Below are positions 55,223 to 64,000 of a DNA stretch of 64,000 nt, piece after piece. The stretch's first letter is position 1. Each line of letters begins with the position of its first letter. The stretch covers positions 806,001 to 870,000 of the forward strand of contig NZ_JAIVLL010000001.1 of NCBI RefSeq assembly GCF_020524625.1, written 5' to 3'. The stretch is from Brevundimonas poindexterae (lineage in GTDB: Bacteria > Pseudomonadota > Alphaproteobacteria > Caulobacterales > Caulobacteraceae). The notes beneath the pieces are model-generated. The model was not told the origin of the DNA and did no database searches. It saw only the letters and a list, made by a program, of their open reading frames with translations. Made by a program: the position numbers and the translations under genes.

Positions 55223-55894
55223 CTCCAGCCGGATCAGGCCGGACGCCTTGAAGCGGCCCAGCACCCGGCTGACTGTCTCGATGGTCAGGCCCAGATAGTC
55301 GGCGATCTCGGTGCGGCTCATGGGCAGGCGCAGACGCCCCTCGGCGTGGGGCCGCATGGGATCGCGATCGGAAAGAGCCAGCAGGAAGGAGGCCAGCTTC
55401 TCCTCGGCCGTCTTGCGTCCCAGCAGCAGGATCTGGGACCGGGCCTCGGCCAGTTCGTGGCTGGCGCGCTCCAGCAGGGCAGCCTCAAGCGCCGGGCTCT
55501 GACGCACGAGGGCGCGATAGTCGGCCATGGCGAAGCGGCAGGCGGTGACGGGCTCGATCGCCTCGACCGAGCCGGTGTGGGTTGCGCCCGCGGCCAGACC
55601 GACGAAGTCGCCCGCGAACAGGAAGCCGGTGATCTGGCGCCGCCCGTCGGCCATCAGGGTCTGGACCCGCGCCGAGCCGGCCGTGATGTTGAACATATGC
55701 TCCGCGCGATCGCCCTGGTTGACCAAGGCCTGCCCCGGCGCGAACTGGACCTGTTCGGCCAGGGCCGACAGCCGCGCGAGATCCTCTCCCTCCAGACTGG
55801 CGCAGAGGCTGAAGGCCCGTGCGCCACAGGTGCTGCAGTCGCGCGCGAGCGGGCGGCTGGTGCACGTCGGGGGTTTGAGTCGAACCTGAAGCAT
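55157..55894 (-). CDS. Fnr-type oxygen-responsive regulator (Crp/Fnr family)
   Basis: A 245-residue regulator: N-terminal Cys cluster, cyclic-nucleotide-type beta-barrel, dimer helix and helix-turn-helix. Cys20, Cys23 and Cys31 (CSTC...LC spacing C-x2-C-x7-C) plus Cys119 (EPVTACRF) match the four ligands expected for a 4Fe-4S cluster. The recognition helix reads TIETVSRVLGRF, where Glu, Ser and Arg read TTGAT. ATG 55894 is chosen over the adjacent TTG at 55897; no clear Shine-Dalgarno site is seen. It is a strong candidate to bind the cyd box. Homologues are called FnrL, FnrN or Fnr; the exact name is open. Confidence 0.9.
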   Translation of the reverse strand: MLQVRLKPPTCTSRPLARDCSTCGARAFSLCASLEGEDLARLSALAEQVQFAPGQALVNQGDRAEHMFNITAGSARVQTLMADGRRQITGFLFAGDFVGLAAGATHTGSVEAIEPVTACRFAMADYRALVRQSPALEAALLERASHELAEARSQILLLGRKTAEEKLASFLLALSDRDPMRPHAEGRLRLPMSRTEIADYLGLTIETVSRVLGRFKASGLIRLESVSDLSILRPDRLALLADGEG

Positions 55895-55984
55895 CAAGGA
55901 TTCCGGCGGGAGGAACCCTTCTCATAGGGAACCCCGACCGCAGAGACAATTGCGACACGCCCTCGCCTCGGCCATAGAGACCCC

Positions 55985-57382
55985 ATGTCGCATTCGTCCT
56001 TTACGACCCCCTCCCCCGCAGACTGGCGCACCCTGGCCGAGGCCGCGCTGAAGGACCGGGGGCTGGAGACCCTGGTGCATCTGGATGCGGACGGGCTGGA
56101 TATCCGCCCGCTGTATGCCGCCGCGAACGGGCGCGAGGCGGTTCGCGCAGCCAGAGCCACCGACGCCGACGGGCGGGCGTGGGACCTGCGGGTGCTGCTG
56201 GAAGGCGATGAGGCCGTCGCCCTGAACGCCCAGGCGCTGGCCCAGCTGGAGGGCGGCGCGGCCTCGCTGGTCATCAAGGGCGCGGTGACGGAAGACTCCG
56301 ACACCCTGGCACAGGCACTGGCAGGCGTTCAGCTGGAGCTGGCCGAGGTGGCACTGGATGCCGGTCTGGACGGCGCCACGGCCGCCGATGCGCTGGCGGT
56401 GGCGGCCAAGGGCTCGCCGCGCGCGAAACTGGCCTTCCACATGGACCCGGCCTCGGCGTTTGTCGCCCGGGGTGGCGGGGCGCGGCCATTGGCCGACTAT
56501 CTGGAGTTGGCGGGCAATACAGCGGCGCGCCACGCCGAAGCCTATCCCGATGCGCGGGCCTTCATGGCCTCGGGCCGGGTGGTGCATGAGGCCGGAGGCA
56601 CGGCCGCGCAGGAGCTGGGCTTTTTGCTGGCCAGTGCCGTGGCCCTGACGGAGGCCGCGGGCCGCGCGGGCCTGTCGCCCGAGCAGACCTTCCGGCGGAT
56701 GGTGCTGGGGGTGTCGCTGGACCAGAGCTATTTCGACGGCCTGGCCAAGGTGCGGGCGCTCCGCCTGATGTGGCGGACCTTTACCCGGGCCTGGGACGCA
56801 GAGGCCGAGGCGGTGATCGAGGCGCGGTCGTCGCGGCGAATGCTGGCGGCGCGCGACGCCTGGCCGAACCTGTTGCGGCTGACGGCGGCCGGGTTCGCGG
56901 GGGCCGTGGGCGGGGCCGATGTGATCGTGCTGGACGCCTTCAGCCGGGCGGCTGGCCTGCCCGATGCCTTCGCCCTGCGTCAGGCGCGCAATACCCAGCT
57001 GATCCTGATGGAGGAAGCGCATCTGGGGCGGGTCGACGATCCGGCGGCCGGGTCGTGGTTCCTGGACACCCGCACCCGCGATCTGGCCGAGGCCGGCTGG
57101 GCCGCCTTCCAGCAGATCGAGCGCGAGGGCGGGCTGGTGGCCTCGATCGAGGGCGGTGGCATCCAGAGGCGGGTCGCCGAGGCGGCCGAAGCCCTGACGG
57201 CACGCTATGCCCGGGGCGATGCCCAGTTGATCGGCGTGACCCGATACGTCGACGAGGACCCGCGCCCGGTCGAGGTCTCCCCCCTGCCCGAACCGGACAC
57301 CGGGACGCCAGAGCATACGTGTGCCGCGATGGCGCCCTTGCCGCTGGCCGTGCGACTTGAGACCGGGGAGGCCGCCCGATGA
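55985..57382 (+). CDS. mutA: Methylmalonyl-CoA mutase small subunit
   Basis: A 465-residue MutA-like subunit of heterodimeric methylmalonyl-CoA mutase, which interconverts methylmalonyl-CoA and succinyl-CoA. It has the (beta/alpha)8 barrel region ([25 protein letters not shown]-equivalent region near 300) but no B12-binding DxHxxG, as usual for the small subunit. It overlaps mutB by 4 bases. The mutase serves propionate and odd-chain fatty acid catabolism. No mutase chaperone (meaB) is in the window. Confidence 0.93.
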   Translation: MSHSSFTTPSPADWRTLAEAALKDRGLETLVHLDADGLDIRPLYAAANGREAVRAARATDADGRAWDLRVLLEGDEAVALNAQALAQLEGGAASLVIKGAVTEDSDTLAQALAGVQLELAEVALDAGLDGATAADALAVAAKGSPRAKLAFHMDPASAFVARGGGARPLADYLELAGNTAARHAEAYPDARAFMASGRVVHEAGGTAAQELGFLLASAVALTEAAGRAGLSPEQTFRRMVLGVSLDQSYFDGLAKVRALRLMWRTFTRAWDAEAEAVIEARSSRRMLAARDAWPNLLRLTAAGFAGAVGGADVIVLDAFSRAAGLPDAFALRQARNTQLILMEEAHLGRVDDPAAGSWFLDTRTRDLAEAGWAAFQQIEREGGLVASIEGGGIQRRVAEAAEALTARYARGDAQLIGVTRYVDEDPRPVEVSPLPEPDTGTPEHTCAAMAPLPLAVRLETGEAAR

Positions 57383-59526
57383 CCCGCCCTGACTTCACCC
57401 GCATCGCCTTCGAAGACCGCGCTCCCGGCGCAGCCGCGGACCGCGCGCCGTGGGAGACGCCGGAAGGGATTTCGATCGCGTCACGCCATGACGCCGGAGG
57501 GCTTGAGGGCCTCGACTTCATCAACGGCCTGCCCGGGATCGCGCCCTATCATCGCGGCCCCTATCCGACGATGTATGCCCAGAACCCGTGGACCATCCGC
57601 CAGTATGCGGGGTTCTCGACGGCCGAGGAATCCAACGCCTTCTACCGGCGCAATCTGGCGGCGGGGCAAAAGGGGCTGTCGGTCGCCTTCGATCTGGCGA
57701 CGCACCGGGGCTATGATTCCGACCATCCGCGCGTGGCCGGTGATGTCGGCATGGCGGGGGTGGCGATCGACTCCATCCTCGACATGCGGACCCTGTTCGA
57801 CGGCATTCCGCTGGACAAGATGAGCGTGTCGATGACGATGAACGGGGCGGTGCTGCCGATCCTGGCTCTCTATGTCGTCGCCGCCGAGGAACAGGGGGTC
57901 GCCCCCGCCCAACTGACCGGGACCATCCAGAACGACATCCTCAAGGAGTTCATGGTCCGCAACACCTATATCTATCCGCCCGCGCCCTCGATGCGGATCA
58001 TCTCGGACATCTTCGCCTGGACGGCCGAGCATGCGCCGAAGTTCAACTCGATCTCGATCTCCGGCTATCACATGCAGGAGGCCGGAGCCTCGGCCGACCT
58101 GGAGCTGGCCTATACGCTGGCGGATGGCATTGAGTACCTGCAGGCGGGCGTGGACTCAGGGCTGGACGTCGACCGGTTCGCCCCGCGGCTCAGCTTCTTC
58201 TGGGCCATCGGCATGAACTACTTCATGGAAGTGGCCAAGATGCGGGCCGGGCGGCTGCTGTGGGCCGAGGCCGTGTCGAAGTTCGGCGCCAAGAACCCCA
58301 AGTCGCTCAGCCTGCGCGCCCACTGTCAGACCTCGGGCTGGTCGCTGGCGGCCCAGGATGTGTTCAACAACGTCAGCCGGACCATGGTCGAGGCCATGGC
58401 GGCGGCGGGCGGCCAGACCCAGAGCCTGCACACCAATGCGCTGGACGAGGCGCTGGCCCTGCCGACCGATTTCTCGGCCCGGATCGCGCGCAACACCCAG
58501 ATCCTGTTGCAGCAGGAAACCAGCCTGACCCGTGTGATCGACCCGTGGGGCGGCAGCTATTACGTCGAGCGGCTGACCCACGAACTGGCCGAACGGGCCC
58601 GCGCCCACATGGCCGAGATCGAAGGCCTGGGCGGCATGGCCAGGGCGATTGAGGCCGGCATTCCCAAGCTGCGCATCGAGGAGTCGGCGGCCCGCATCCA
58701 GGCGCGGATCGATACGGGCCAGCAGACGGTCGTGGGCGTGAACCGCTACCTCTCGGATCAGGTCGATGACATCCCGGTGCTGAAGGTCGACAATGCGGCC
58801 GTGCTGGCGGCCCAGATCGAGAAGCTGAAGCGGCTGCGCGCCGAACGGGACGAGGAGGCGACCGAAGCGGCGCTGGAGGCCCTGACGGCCGGGGCGAAGG
58901 GCGACGGCAATCTGCTGGCCCTGTCGATCGATGCGGCCCGGGCCAAGGCCACCGTGGGCGAGATTTCAGATGCGCTGGAGGCCGCCTTCGGCCGCCACGT
59001 GGCCTCGGTGAAGACCGTCAGCGGCGTCTATGGCAAGGAAGCCGGCAAGGACGCCAAGGTCAGCCGCGCCCGCGACATGGTGGCAGCGTTCGTCGAGAAC
59101 GACGGCGGTCCGCCGCGCATCCTGATCGCCAAGCTGGGCCAGGACGGGCACGACCGCGGCCAGAAGGTGATCGCCACGGCCTATGGTGATCTGGGGCTGG
59201 AGGCCACGGCCGGATCCCTGTTCCAGACGCCGGCGGAAGCCGCGAAGGAAGCCGTCGAGAAGGGCGTTCACGCCGTGGGCGCCAGCTCGCTGGCCGCCGG
59301 GCACCTGACGCTGGCGCCGCAGCTGATCGCCGAGCTGAAGAAGCTGGGGCGCGAGGACATCATGGTGGTGGTCGGCGGGGTCATTCCGCCCGCCGACGTA
59401 CAGCCCCTGCTGGATGCCGGCGTGGCAGCCGTCTATCCGCCCGGGTCGGTAATCGCCGACACGGCGATCGATCTGATCGACAAGCTGAACCAGCGGCTGG
59501 GCTATGCCCAGAAGCCGAAGGGCTGA
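57379..59526 (+). CDS. mutB: Methylmalonyl-CoA mutase large subunit
   Basis: A 715-residue catalytic subunit. The substrate barrel shows [20 protein letters not shown] (about 55-75), [20 protein letters not shown] (about 93) and [10 protein letters not shown] (about 312). The C-terminal B12 domain shows [14 protein letters not shown], with DGHDRG (about 591-596) the cobalt-ligand His motif. [18 protein letters not shown] is conserved too. Length equals known MutB (about 710-730). Confidence 0.96.
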   Translation: MTRPDFTRIAFEDRAPGAAADRAPWETPEGISIASRHDAGGLEGLDFINGLPGIAPYHRGPYPTMYAQNPWTIRQYAGFSTAEESNAFYRRNLAAGQKGLSVAFDLATHRGYDSDHPRVAGDVGMAGVAIDSILDMRTLFDGIPLDKMSVSMTMNGAVLPILALYVVAAEEQGVAPAQLTGTIQNDILKEFMVRNTYIYPPAPSMRIISDIFAWTAEHAPKFNSISISGYHMQEAGASADLELAYTLADGIEYLQAGVDSGLDVDRFAPRLSFFWAIGMNYFMEVAKMRAGRLLWAEAVSKFGAKNPKSLSLRAHCQTSGWSLAAQDVFNNVSRTMVEAMAAAGGQTQSLHTNALDEALALPTDFSARIARNTQILLQQETSLTRVIDPWGGSYYVERLTHELAERARAHMAEIEGLGGMARAIEAGIPKLRIEESAARIQARIDTGQQTVVGVNRYLSDQVDDIPVLKVDNAAVLAAQIEKLKRLRAERDEEATEAALEALTAGAKGDGNLLALSIDAARAKATVGEISDALEAAFGRHVASVKTVSGVYGKEAGKDAKVSRARDMVAAFVENDGGPPRILIAKLGQDGHDRGQKVIATAYGDLGLEATAGSLFQTPAEAAKEAVEKGVHAVGASSLAAGHLTLAPQLIAELKKLGREDIMVVVGGVIPPADVQPLLDAGVAAVYPPGSVIADTAIDLIDKLNQRLGYAQKPKG

Positions 59527-59535
59527 GGCCCGGCC

Positions 59536-59937
59536 CTAGGGCCGGTAGCGCGACGGCAGGGCGGCGACCTCTTCCTCGGTCAGCTTTTTGACAACGCGGG
59601 CACGGCAGCGGTTCGAAGACCCGGCCACGTAAACATCCACCGACAGGGAGTCGGAGACGCAGGTGCGCGCGCTCGACCCGACAAGCGGCGTGAAGGCCAG
59701 GGTGTTGGCGCTCTCGATGCCGGAGCAATAGCTGGTCGTCTGGATCTCATACACGTCGCCGCCCAGCGCCTTCACATAGATCGACGGCGATTGACCGGCG
59801 CGGAAGTTGATTATGCGGTCCGACATGAAGCAGGTGTCCGACGACCGTGCGTTCATGGCGGTGTCTGGCCCGGGCGCGCAGGACGCGGCCAGCAGGAGGG
59901 CGGGGATCGACAGGGCAGCAGCGAAAGCGCGGGTCAT
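59536..59937 (-). CDS. Small lipoprotein, DUF6491-like, copy 1
   Basis: A 133-residue protein with lipobox LLLAASC (Cys about 20). The mature part has a Cys-led block SDTCFMSDRIINFRAGQSPSIYVKAL, then VYEIQTTSYCSG, TCVSDSLSVDVYV and KLTEEEVAALPSRYRP. This pattern resembles DUF6491, a group of small envelope proteins of unknown function. It shares the layout of the next gene. It lies 9 bases from the mutB stop in opposite orientation. Confidence 0.75.
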   Translation of the reverse strand: MTRAFAAALSIPALLLAASCAPGPDTAMNARSSDTCFMSDRIINFRAGQSPSIYVKALGGDVYEIQTTSYCSGIESANTLAFTPLVGSSARTCVSDSLSVDVYVAGSSNRCRARVVKKLTEEEVAALPSRYRP

Positions 59938-59958
59938 GGGTCTCTCCGGAACTTGGGG

Positions 59959-60351
59959 TCAGGTCTGCGGCGGACCGCCGCTGATACGCGGGCCAACCCG
60001 GGCGCTGCAGTATTCGACGGGGCGGACGTCGCCGCGCACGGCAATCCGGGTGGCGTCGCCGGGGCACAGGCGGGTGAGGCCGGCGGCATCCGGCTCAAGC
60101 GCGAAGCCGAGCGAACTGTTCAGCCCGTTGCAGGCGCCATAGACCTCCAGCGGATAGGCGTCGCGCCCGACGTTCAGATAGACCGTCTGGCCGGGACCGT
60201 CGCTGAAGCCCCGTACCTGCGACGGCGAGAAACAGGTCTGATCGTTGAAGGCCGTGGTGTCGCCGGACGGAGTGGTGGGCGCGCAGGCGGCGAGGGCCAG
60301 CACGGCGCCGGTGAGGGCGAGCGGGAGCGGCATGCGGTTCAACTGGGTCAT
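59959..60351 (-). CDS. Small lipoprotein, DUF6491-like, copy 2
   Basis: The start is set at ATG 60351 (MTQLNRMPLP); a Met at 60393 overlaps mnmC. The 130-residue protein has lipobox VLALAAC, then NDQTCFSPSQVRGFSDGPGQTVYLNVGRDAYPLEVYGACNG, where four Cys positions parallel copy 1. LCPGDATRIAVR and YCSARVGPRI follow. It is about 20 bases upstream of copy 1 in the same direction, so the pair is a tandem duplication. Function is unknown. Confidence 0.72.
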   Translation of the reverse strand: MTQLNRMPLPLALTGAVLALAACAPTTPSGDTTAFNDQTCFSPSQVRGFSDGPGQTVYLNVGRDAYPLEVYGACNGLNSSLGFALEPDAAGLTRLCPGDATRIAVRGDVRPVEYCSARVGPRISGGPPQT

Positions 60352-60389
60352 GGCCCGACAACGTCCCTCGCGCGCCCCGGTTTCGCAAA

Positions 60390-62171
60390 TCACGATTGGG
60401 TTCCCTGTAAACGCGAGGGCCGAAGGCGGTGCGCCATGGCCATTGGCAGGGGCGAGGGACGCCCGAGGACCTGTGCCGCGACATGCTCGGCCAGCAGGGG
60501 CGCGAGGCAGAATCCGCGCGAGCCCAGACCTCCGAGGACGTACAGACCCTCCTCCACCCGGCCGGCGACGGGCAGCCGGTCGGGCGTGGTCGCGCGGACA
60601 GCCGCGCGGGACCGCAAGGGCGCCTGACCGGCCTCCTCCGCCCGTCGCGGCAGACAGCCGGCAAGGGTCTCCAGATTGCGCCGGGTGTCTTCGGGGCAGA
60701 CCTCCAGCCCCTCGTCGTCGCGATCATGGGTGGCGCCGAACAGCAGGCCCTCGCCGGTGGGGATGGCATAGCCACCCCAGGCCAGGGGCGCGGGTGCGGT
60801 GACTCCCTCGGCCACCTCAACCTGACCCCGCACGGGCTGGAGCGGCAAGAACAGGAGGCTGCGGGTGCCGGCGCCGGTCGCCACGATCACACAGGCCGCC
60901 CGGCGGATGAGGGCGCCGTCCCCATCGAACAGGGCCCAGCCCTCCCCGTCCCGAGCGATGCGGGCGACGGAGGCGCGGGTCACACCGTGGGGCAGCCAGG
61001 CCGCGAGCACCCGGGCCGGGCGAATGACCCGGGCGTCGGCCATTCGCAGGGCGGGGAACTCTATCCGTTCGCCGATGTGGTCGGAGACTTCGGCCGGGGT
61101 CAGGACCTGCATATGGCCGGGAGACCAGATCGTCTGTTCGGCGACGCGGCGGTGGCGCTCGACATCCCTATCCCGGCCGGGGAGTTGCAGGACGCCTTCG
61201 GCCACTACGGCGCCGTCGATCTGCCCATAAAGCTGACCCGCGCGCTCCAGCGCCTGGGCGAACCCTGAGGCGAGATCGGGATCACCGACGTCGAGGCGCG
61301 GCGTGACGAGGGCGGCGTCAAAGCCCGAGGCGCCCGCGCCCGGCCCCTCGGCATCGATGACCTCGACCGTCCGGCCCTGGGCGGCAAAGGCCCGGGCGAG
61401 GGCGGCGCCGGCGATGCCCGCGCCGAGGATGACGATGTCGTCGGGAGTCGTCGGCCCTGCTGACTCGCCGGCAAAGGTCCCCTCCAGCCGCTCGCGCTTG
61501 CGGCCATGGCCGGGGCGTTTTTCGACGGTGAAGCCAACCTCCGCCAGTCCCCGCCGGACAGCGCCGGCGACCGTGAAGGTGGCCAGACGCGCACCCGGCC
61601 GACTGAGCGCCGCAATCCGGGCCATGATGCCGGGCGCCCACATGTCGGGATTGGTGGCCGGTGAGAAGCCGTCGAGGAACCAGGCGTCGGCCTGTCCCGA
61701 CCAGCTGGACAGCCCCTGCTCCACCGGACCGACCGCCAGATCGAGGGTGGCGTTGAACGCCGGCAGGTCCATCCGGTGCAGGCCCGGCGTGGCGGCGGGC
61801 CAGACGGCCAACAGGGCCTCGACTGCGGGCGCCAGTTCCGGCCAGGCCGCGAGCGCCCGGGTCGCCTCGTCTCGCGACAGGGGGAAGCCCTCGACCGAGA
61901 ACAGGCTGAGCCGCGCGCCCGGCGGCGCGTGGTCGCGCCACAGCATGAGCAGGGCAGCCATGTTGAGGCCGGTGCCGAACCCCAGTTCGGCGACGCAGAA
62001 ATGTTCGCGTCCGGCGAAGGCGCCCGGCAGGCCGCAACCTTCGAGGAAGACTGCCCGGGTCTCGGCCAGACCGTCCTCGGGCGAGAAATAGATGTCGCCG
62101 AACCGGCCGGAGCGCGGGGTGCCGTCGTCGTCCCAGACCAGATCGGCAGAGGTGTCAGAGCCGGAATGCAT
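60390..62171 (-). CDS. mnmC: MnmC, bifunctional tRNA wobble-uridine modification enzyme
   Basis: MnmC finishes mnm5s2U34 in tRNA: an FAD oxidase removes the carboxymethyl group and a SAM methyltransferase methylates. The 593-residue fusion has the methyltransferase first (CVAELGFGTGLNMAALLML about 60; AWFLDGFSPATNPDMWAP about 160). The FAD oxidase follows (DIVILGAGIAGAALARAF about 240; ATGAGTRSLL; GLYVLGGLGSRGFCLAPLLAEHVAA near the end). It is shorter than E. coli MnmC (668) but both domains look complete. Confidence 0.94.
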   Translation of the reverse strand: MHSGSDTSADLVWDDDGTPRSGRFGDIYFSPEDGLAETRAVFLEGCGLPGAFAGREHFCVAELGFGTGLNMAALLMLWRDHAPPGARLSLFSVEGFPLSRDEATRALAAWPELAPAVEALLAVWPAATPGLHRMDLPAFNATLDLAVGPVEQGLSSWSGQADAWFLDGFSPATNPDMWAPGIMARIAALSRPGARLATFTVAGAVRRGLAEVGFTVEKRPGHGRKRERLEGTFAGESAGPTTPDDIVILGAGIAGAALARAFAAQGRTVEVIDAEGPGAGASGFDAALVTPRLDVGDPDLASGFAQALERAGQLYGQIDGAVVAEGVLQLPGRDRDVERHRRVAEQTIWSPGHMQVLTPAEVSDHIGERIEFPALRMADARVIRPARVLAAWLPHGVTRASVARIARDGEGWALFDGDGALIRRAACVIVATGAGTRSLLFLPLQPVRGQVEVAEGVTAPAPLAWGGYAIPTGEGLLFGATHDRDDEGLEVCPEDTRRNLETLAGCLPRRAEEAGQAPLRSRAAVRATTPDRLPVAGRVEEGLYVLGGLGSRGFCLAPLLAEHVAAQVLGRPSPLPMAMAHRLRPSRLQGTQS

Positions 62172-62219
62172 GCGGGCTCCGTAGCGCGTCGAAGCGCCGC
62201 TGTCGCGGGCGGTCGTGCG

Positions 62220-62726
62220 TCAGGGCTCCGGCGGGTCCTCGCGACGGGCCAGCACCGACATGTCGCCGTTGCGCTCAAGGTAGGCACAGTCCACGCGGCT
62301 AAGGTCGGAATGACCCTGGGCGCGCAGTGCCATGTCCAGATCCCCCTGACCGAGGCCGGCGCGGCGCATCGCGGCCTCGTCGATCTGACCGTCGCGCACC
62401 AGCTGAATCCGCCCGCCCTTGAGCAGGAAGCTGAGCCATGACCAGCGGGCCGAGGCCCGGGCCAAGAGGGCATGGAGGGCAACCAGCAGCAGGCTGGCGA
62501 TGACGGTCGGCAGAAAGGGCGCGCTGCCGGTCATGGCCCGCCCGAGATTGGAGCCGACGATCACGGCGAAGATGATGTCGAGCGGTGTCCACTTGCCGAA
62601 GGCGCGCGACGAGGCGAGCCGCACGGCGAGGATGCCGACGGCGAAGACGAGCACGCCCCGGATGGACATCTGCCACCAGGTGATCGTGCCGTCCTCATAG
62701 CCAATGACGGCGTGAAGGGTCTCCAT
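62220..62726 (-). CDS. DUF421 (YetF-like) membrane protein
   Basis: The start is ATG 62726 (METLHAVIGYEDG); the longer frame to 62834 overlaps the next gene. The 168-residue protein has three N-terminal membrane segments (MSIRGVLVFAVGILAVRL, PLDIIFAVIVGSNLGRAM, LPTVIASLLLVALHALLA). A C-terminal DUF421 fold follows (FLLKGGRIQLVRDGQIDEAAM, ALRAQGHSDLSRVDCAYLERNG). The DUF421 role is unsettled. It lies 48 bases from mnmC and 22 from the PfpI-like gene. Confidence 0.9.
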   Translation of the reverse strand: METLHAVIGYEDGTITWWQMSIRGVLVFAVGILAVRLASSRAFGKWTPLDIIFAVIVGSNLGRAMTGSAPFLPTVIASLLLVALHALLARASARWSWLSFLLKGGRIQLVRDGQIDEAAMRRAGLGQGDLDMALRAQGHSDLSRVDCAYLERNGDMSVLARREDPPEP

Positions 62727-62748
62727 CTCGCCTGTCCCCGGGCGCCGC

Positions 62749-63288
62749 TCAGGCGGCGCCGAACACCTTGATGATGCCGTCGCAGAAGGCGGGCAGGTCG
62801 TCGGGATTGCGCGAGGTGACGAGCTTGCCGTCAATCACCACCGTCTCATCGACCCACTCGGCGCCCGCGTTCATCAGATCGGTCTTGAGCGAGGGCCAGG
62901 AGGTCAGCTTGTGCCCCTTGGCGATGCCGGCGTCGATCAGCGTCCAGGGACCGTGGCAGATGGCAGCGATCGGCTTGTCGGCCTTGGCGAAGGCACCGAT
63001 GAAGCTGATGGCCTTTTCCTCAAGCCGCAGGGCGTCGGGGTTGATCACGCCGCCGGGCAGGACGAGGCCGTCGTAATCGTCCGCGCTGACATCGCCGAGC
63101 GTCTTGTCGACGCCGACCTTGCGGCCCTTGTCATGGTGTTCGAAGCCCTGAATGTCGCCAGCCTCGGGCGCCACGATGTGGACGGTGGCGCCGGCCTTGC
63201 GCATGGCGTCGACGGGCTTGTCCAGCTCGACCTGTTCGAAGCCGTCGGTGGCGAGGACGGCGATGGTTTTTCCGGAAAGGGCGGACAT
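62749..63288 (-). CDS. PfpI/DJ-1 family protein
   Basis: A 179-residue DJ-1/PfpI-fold protein. It has KTIAVLATDGFEQVELDKP (Glu about 18), the nucleophile elbow AICHGPWTLIDAG (Cys about 110) and GLVLPGGVINPDALR (about 75). Close relatives (YhbO, PfpI) are linked to stress protection, glyoxal handling or protease activity, and the assignment among these is disputed. Start ATG 63288; soluble. It is divergent from the glycosyltransferase gene. Confidence 0.9.
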   Translation of the reverse strand: MSALSGKTIAVLATDGFEQVELDKPVDAMRKAGATVHIVAPEAGDIQGFEHHDKGRKVGVDKTLGDVSADDYDGLVLPGGVINPDALRLEEKAISFIGAFAKADKPIAAICHGPWTLIDAGIAKGHKLTSWPSLKTDLMNAGAEWVDETVVIDGKLVTSRNPDDLPAFCDGIIKVFGAA

Positions 63289-63429
63289 GGGCTGCTCCGT
63301 GTCTGGTGAGGGGGTTGAGGGGGGTTAATCCCGGGCAGCCCGCGCCGTTCCCGTGTACGCTTTCCGACATTGGAACCGCTCGCCTCTGGCGCGCTTTGAG
63401 CAAGGGTCACAACCACCCGGACCCACCCC

Positions 63430-64000
63430 ATGAAAATCGCCCAGGTTTCCCCTCTGTATGAAGCGGTCCCCCCCACGCTTTACGGCGGGACGGAGCGGGT
63501 GGTCGCGCACCTGACGGATGCGCTGGTGGATCTGGGTCATGAGGTGACCCTGTTCTCGTCCGCCGAGGCGCAGACCCGCGCCCGTCTGGTGCCCGTCCGT
63601 GATCAGGCGATCCGGCTGGACCCCGCGCCGCTCAAATCCGACATGGCGGCACACATGGCCATGCTGGCCAGGGTGCGGGACATGGCGGACCAGTTCGACG
63701 TCATCCACTTCCACACCGACATGATCCATTTCCCGTTCTTCGAGGACCGGGCCGGGCGGACGGTGACGACCCTGCACGGTCGTCTGGACCTGAAGGACCT
63801 GCCCGCCGCCTATGACGCCTGGCCGCAATTCCCGCTGGTCTCGATCTCGGACGACCAGCGTCGCCCCCTGCCCTGGGCCAACTGGGCGGGCACGGTCCAG
63901 CACGGCATGGACGCCGAGCTGTATCGTCCCAGCGACCGGTCGTCGGGCTATCTGGCCTTCCTCGGCCGCATCTCTCCGGAGAAGCGCCCCGATCGGGCGA
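63430..64000 (+). CDS. Family 4-type glycosyltransferase (truncated by window edge)
   Basis: An open frame from ATG 63430 runs off the window end with 190 residues visible. It starts MKIAQVSPLYEAVPPTLYGG and TERVVAHLTDALVDLGHEVTLFSSA, the glycine-rich donor loop of GT-B glycosyltransferases. It later has VIHFHTDMIHFPFFE, and FLGRISPEKRPDRA begins the sugar-nucleotide half. Such enzymes make polysaccharide or glycolipid. The product cannot be named. Confidence 0.88.
   Translation, partial: MKIAQVSPLYEAVPPTLYGGTERVVAHLTDALVDLGHEVTLFSSAEAQTRARLVPVRDQAIRLDPAPLKSDMAAHMAMLARVRDMADQFDVIHFHTDMIHFPFFEDRAGRTVTTLHGRLDLKDLPAAYDAWPQFPLVSISDDQRRPLPWANWAGTVQHGMDAELYRPSDRSSGYLAFLGRISPEKRPDRA

Overview
The window is GC-rich, densely coding chromosomal DNA from an alphaproteobacterium of the Caulobacterales, most likely Brevundimonas or a close relative. 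The support is a CpdR-type response regulator resembling Caulobacter CpdR, a large TonB-dependent receptor of Caulobacter style, meso-diaminopimelate-type MurE, CydABX/CydDC with an Fnr-type regulator, and frequent 4-bp ATGA gene overlaps. It looks like ordinary core genome. I see no prophage, integrase, insertion sequence, CRISPR array or plasmid gene.

Region 1 (1-10.9 kb, minus strand) is the division and cell-wall (dcw) cluster, transcribed mraZ-rsmH-ftsL-ftsI-murE-murF-mraY-murD-ftsW-murG, with murG cut by the window edge. Upstream of mraZ are four TGGG boxes at exact 10-bp spacing, the expected MraZ operator. Next come three ~49-bp tandem hairpin repeats, the RNase P RNA gene, an AmpD-like amidase, a small membrane protein and SppA, all on the minus strand; then panD (plus), a SIMPL-domain protein (minus) and tRNA-Ile2 (plus).

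Region 2 (16.7-25.1 kb) holds a six-gene plus-strand operon, DUF4129-DUF4350-MoxR-DUF58-SpoIIM-RDD, followed on the minus strand by a membrane protein with an OB-like N-terminus and a secreted alpha/beta hydrolase. The hydrolase is transcribed behind a TonB-dependent receptor.

Region 3 (25.1-33.1 kb) combines that receptor with dctA (minus) and divergent dctB-dctD (plus). Two 18-bp DctD-like operators lie 33 bp apart between dctA and dctB. DctD has a degenerate sigma54-contact motif (GYAAGV for GAFTGA), and I found no -24/-12 promoter.

Region 4 (33-46 kb) has tRNA-Leu, three tandem paralogous secreted proteins, an FAH-family hydrolase, small genes, a secreted isoaspartyl peptidase/asparaginase, 4-hydroxyphenylpyruvate dioxygenase with a 57-aa membrane ORF on its stop codon, a DedA-like protein, DsbB, Coq7 and CobT. 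A gene-poor stretch (44.7-45.6 kb) is full of palindromic repeats.

Region 5 (45.6-55.9 kb) has inorganic pyrophosphatase, a DUF599 protein, a strong small-RNA candidate, N-formylglutamate amidohydrolase, cpdR, tRNA-Val and the cytochrome bd locus. cydA-cydB-cydX diverges from cydD-cydC around a perfect FNR box, and an Fnr-type gene converges on cydC.

Region 6 (56-64 kb) has methylmalonyl-CoA mutase (two subunits), two paralogous small lipoproteins, mnmC, a DUF421 protein, a PfpI-family protein and the start of a glycosyltransferase.

The most interesting points are the altered DctD with its paired operators, the unannotated small RNA at about 47.15-47.24 kb, the triple hairpin array behind rnpB, the modular palindromic repeats, and the tandem secreted paralogs. 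I did not find a convincing wholly new multi-gene system.
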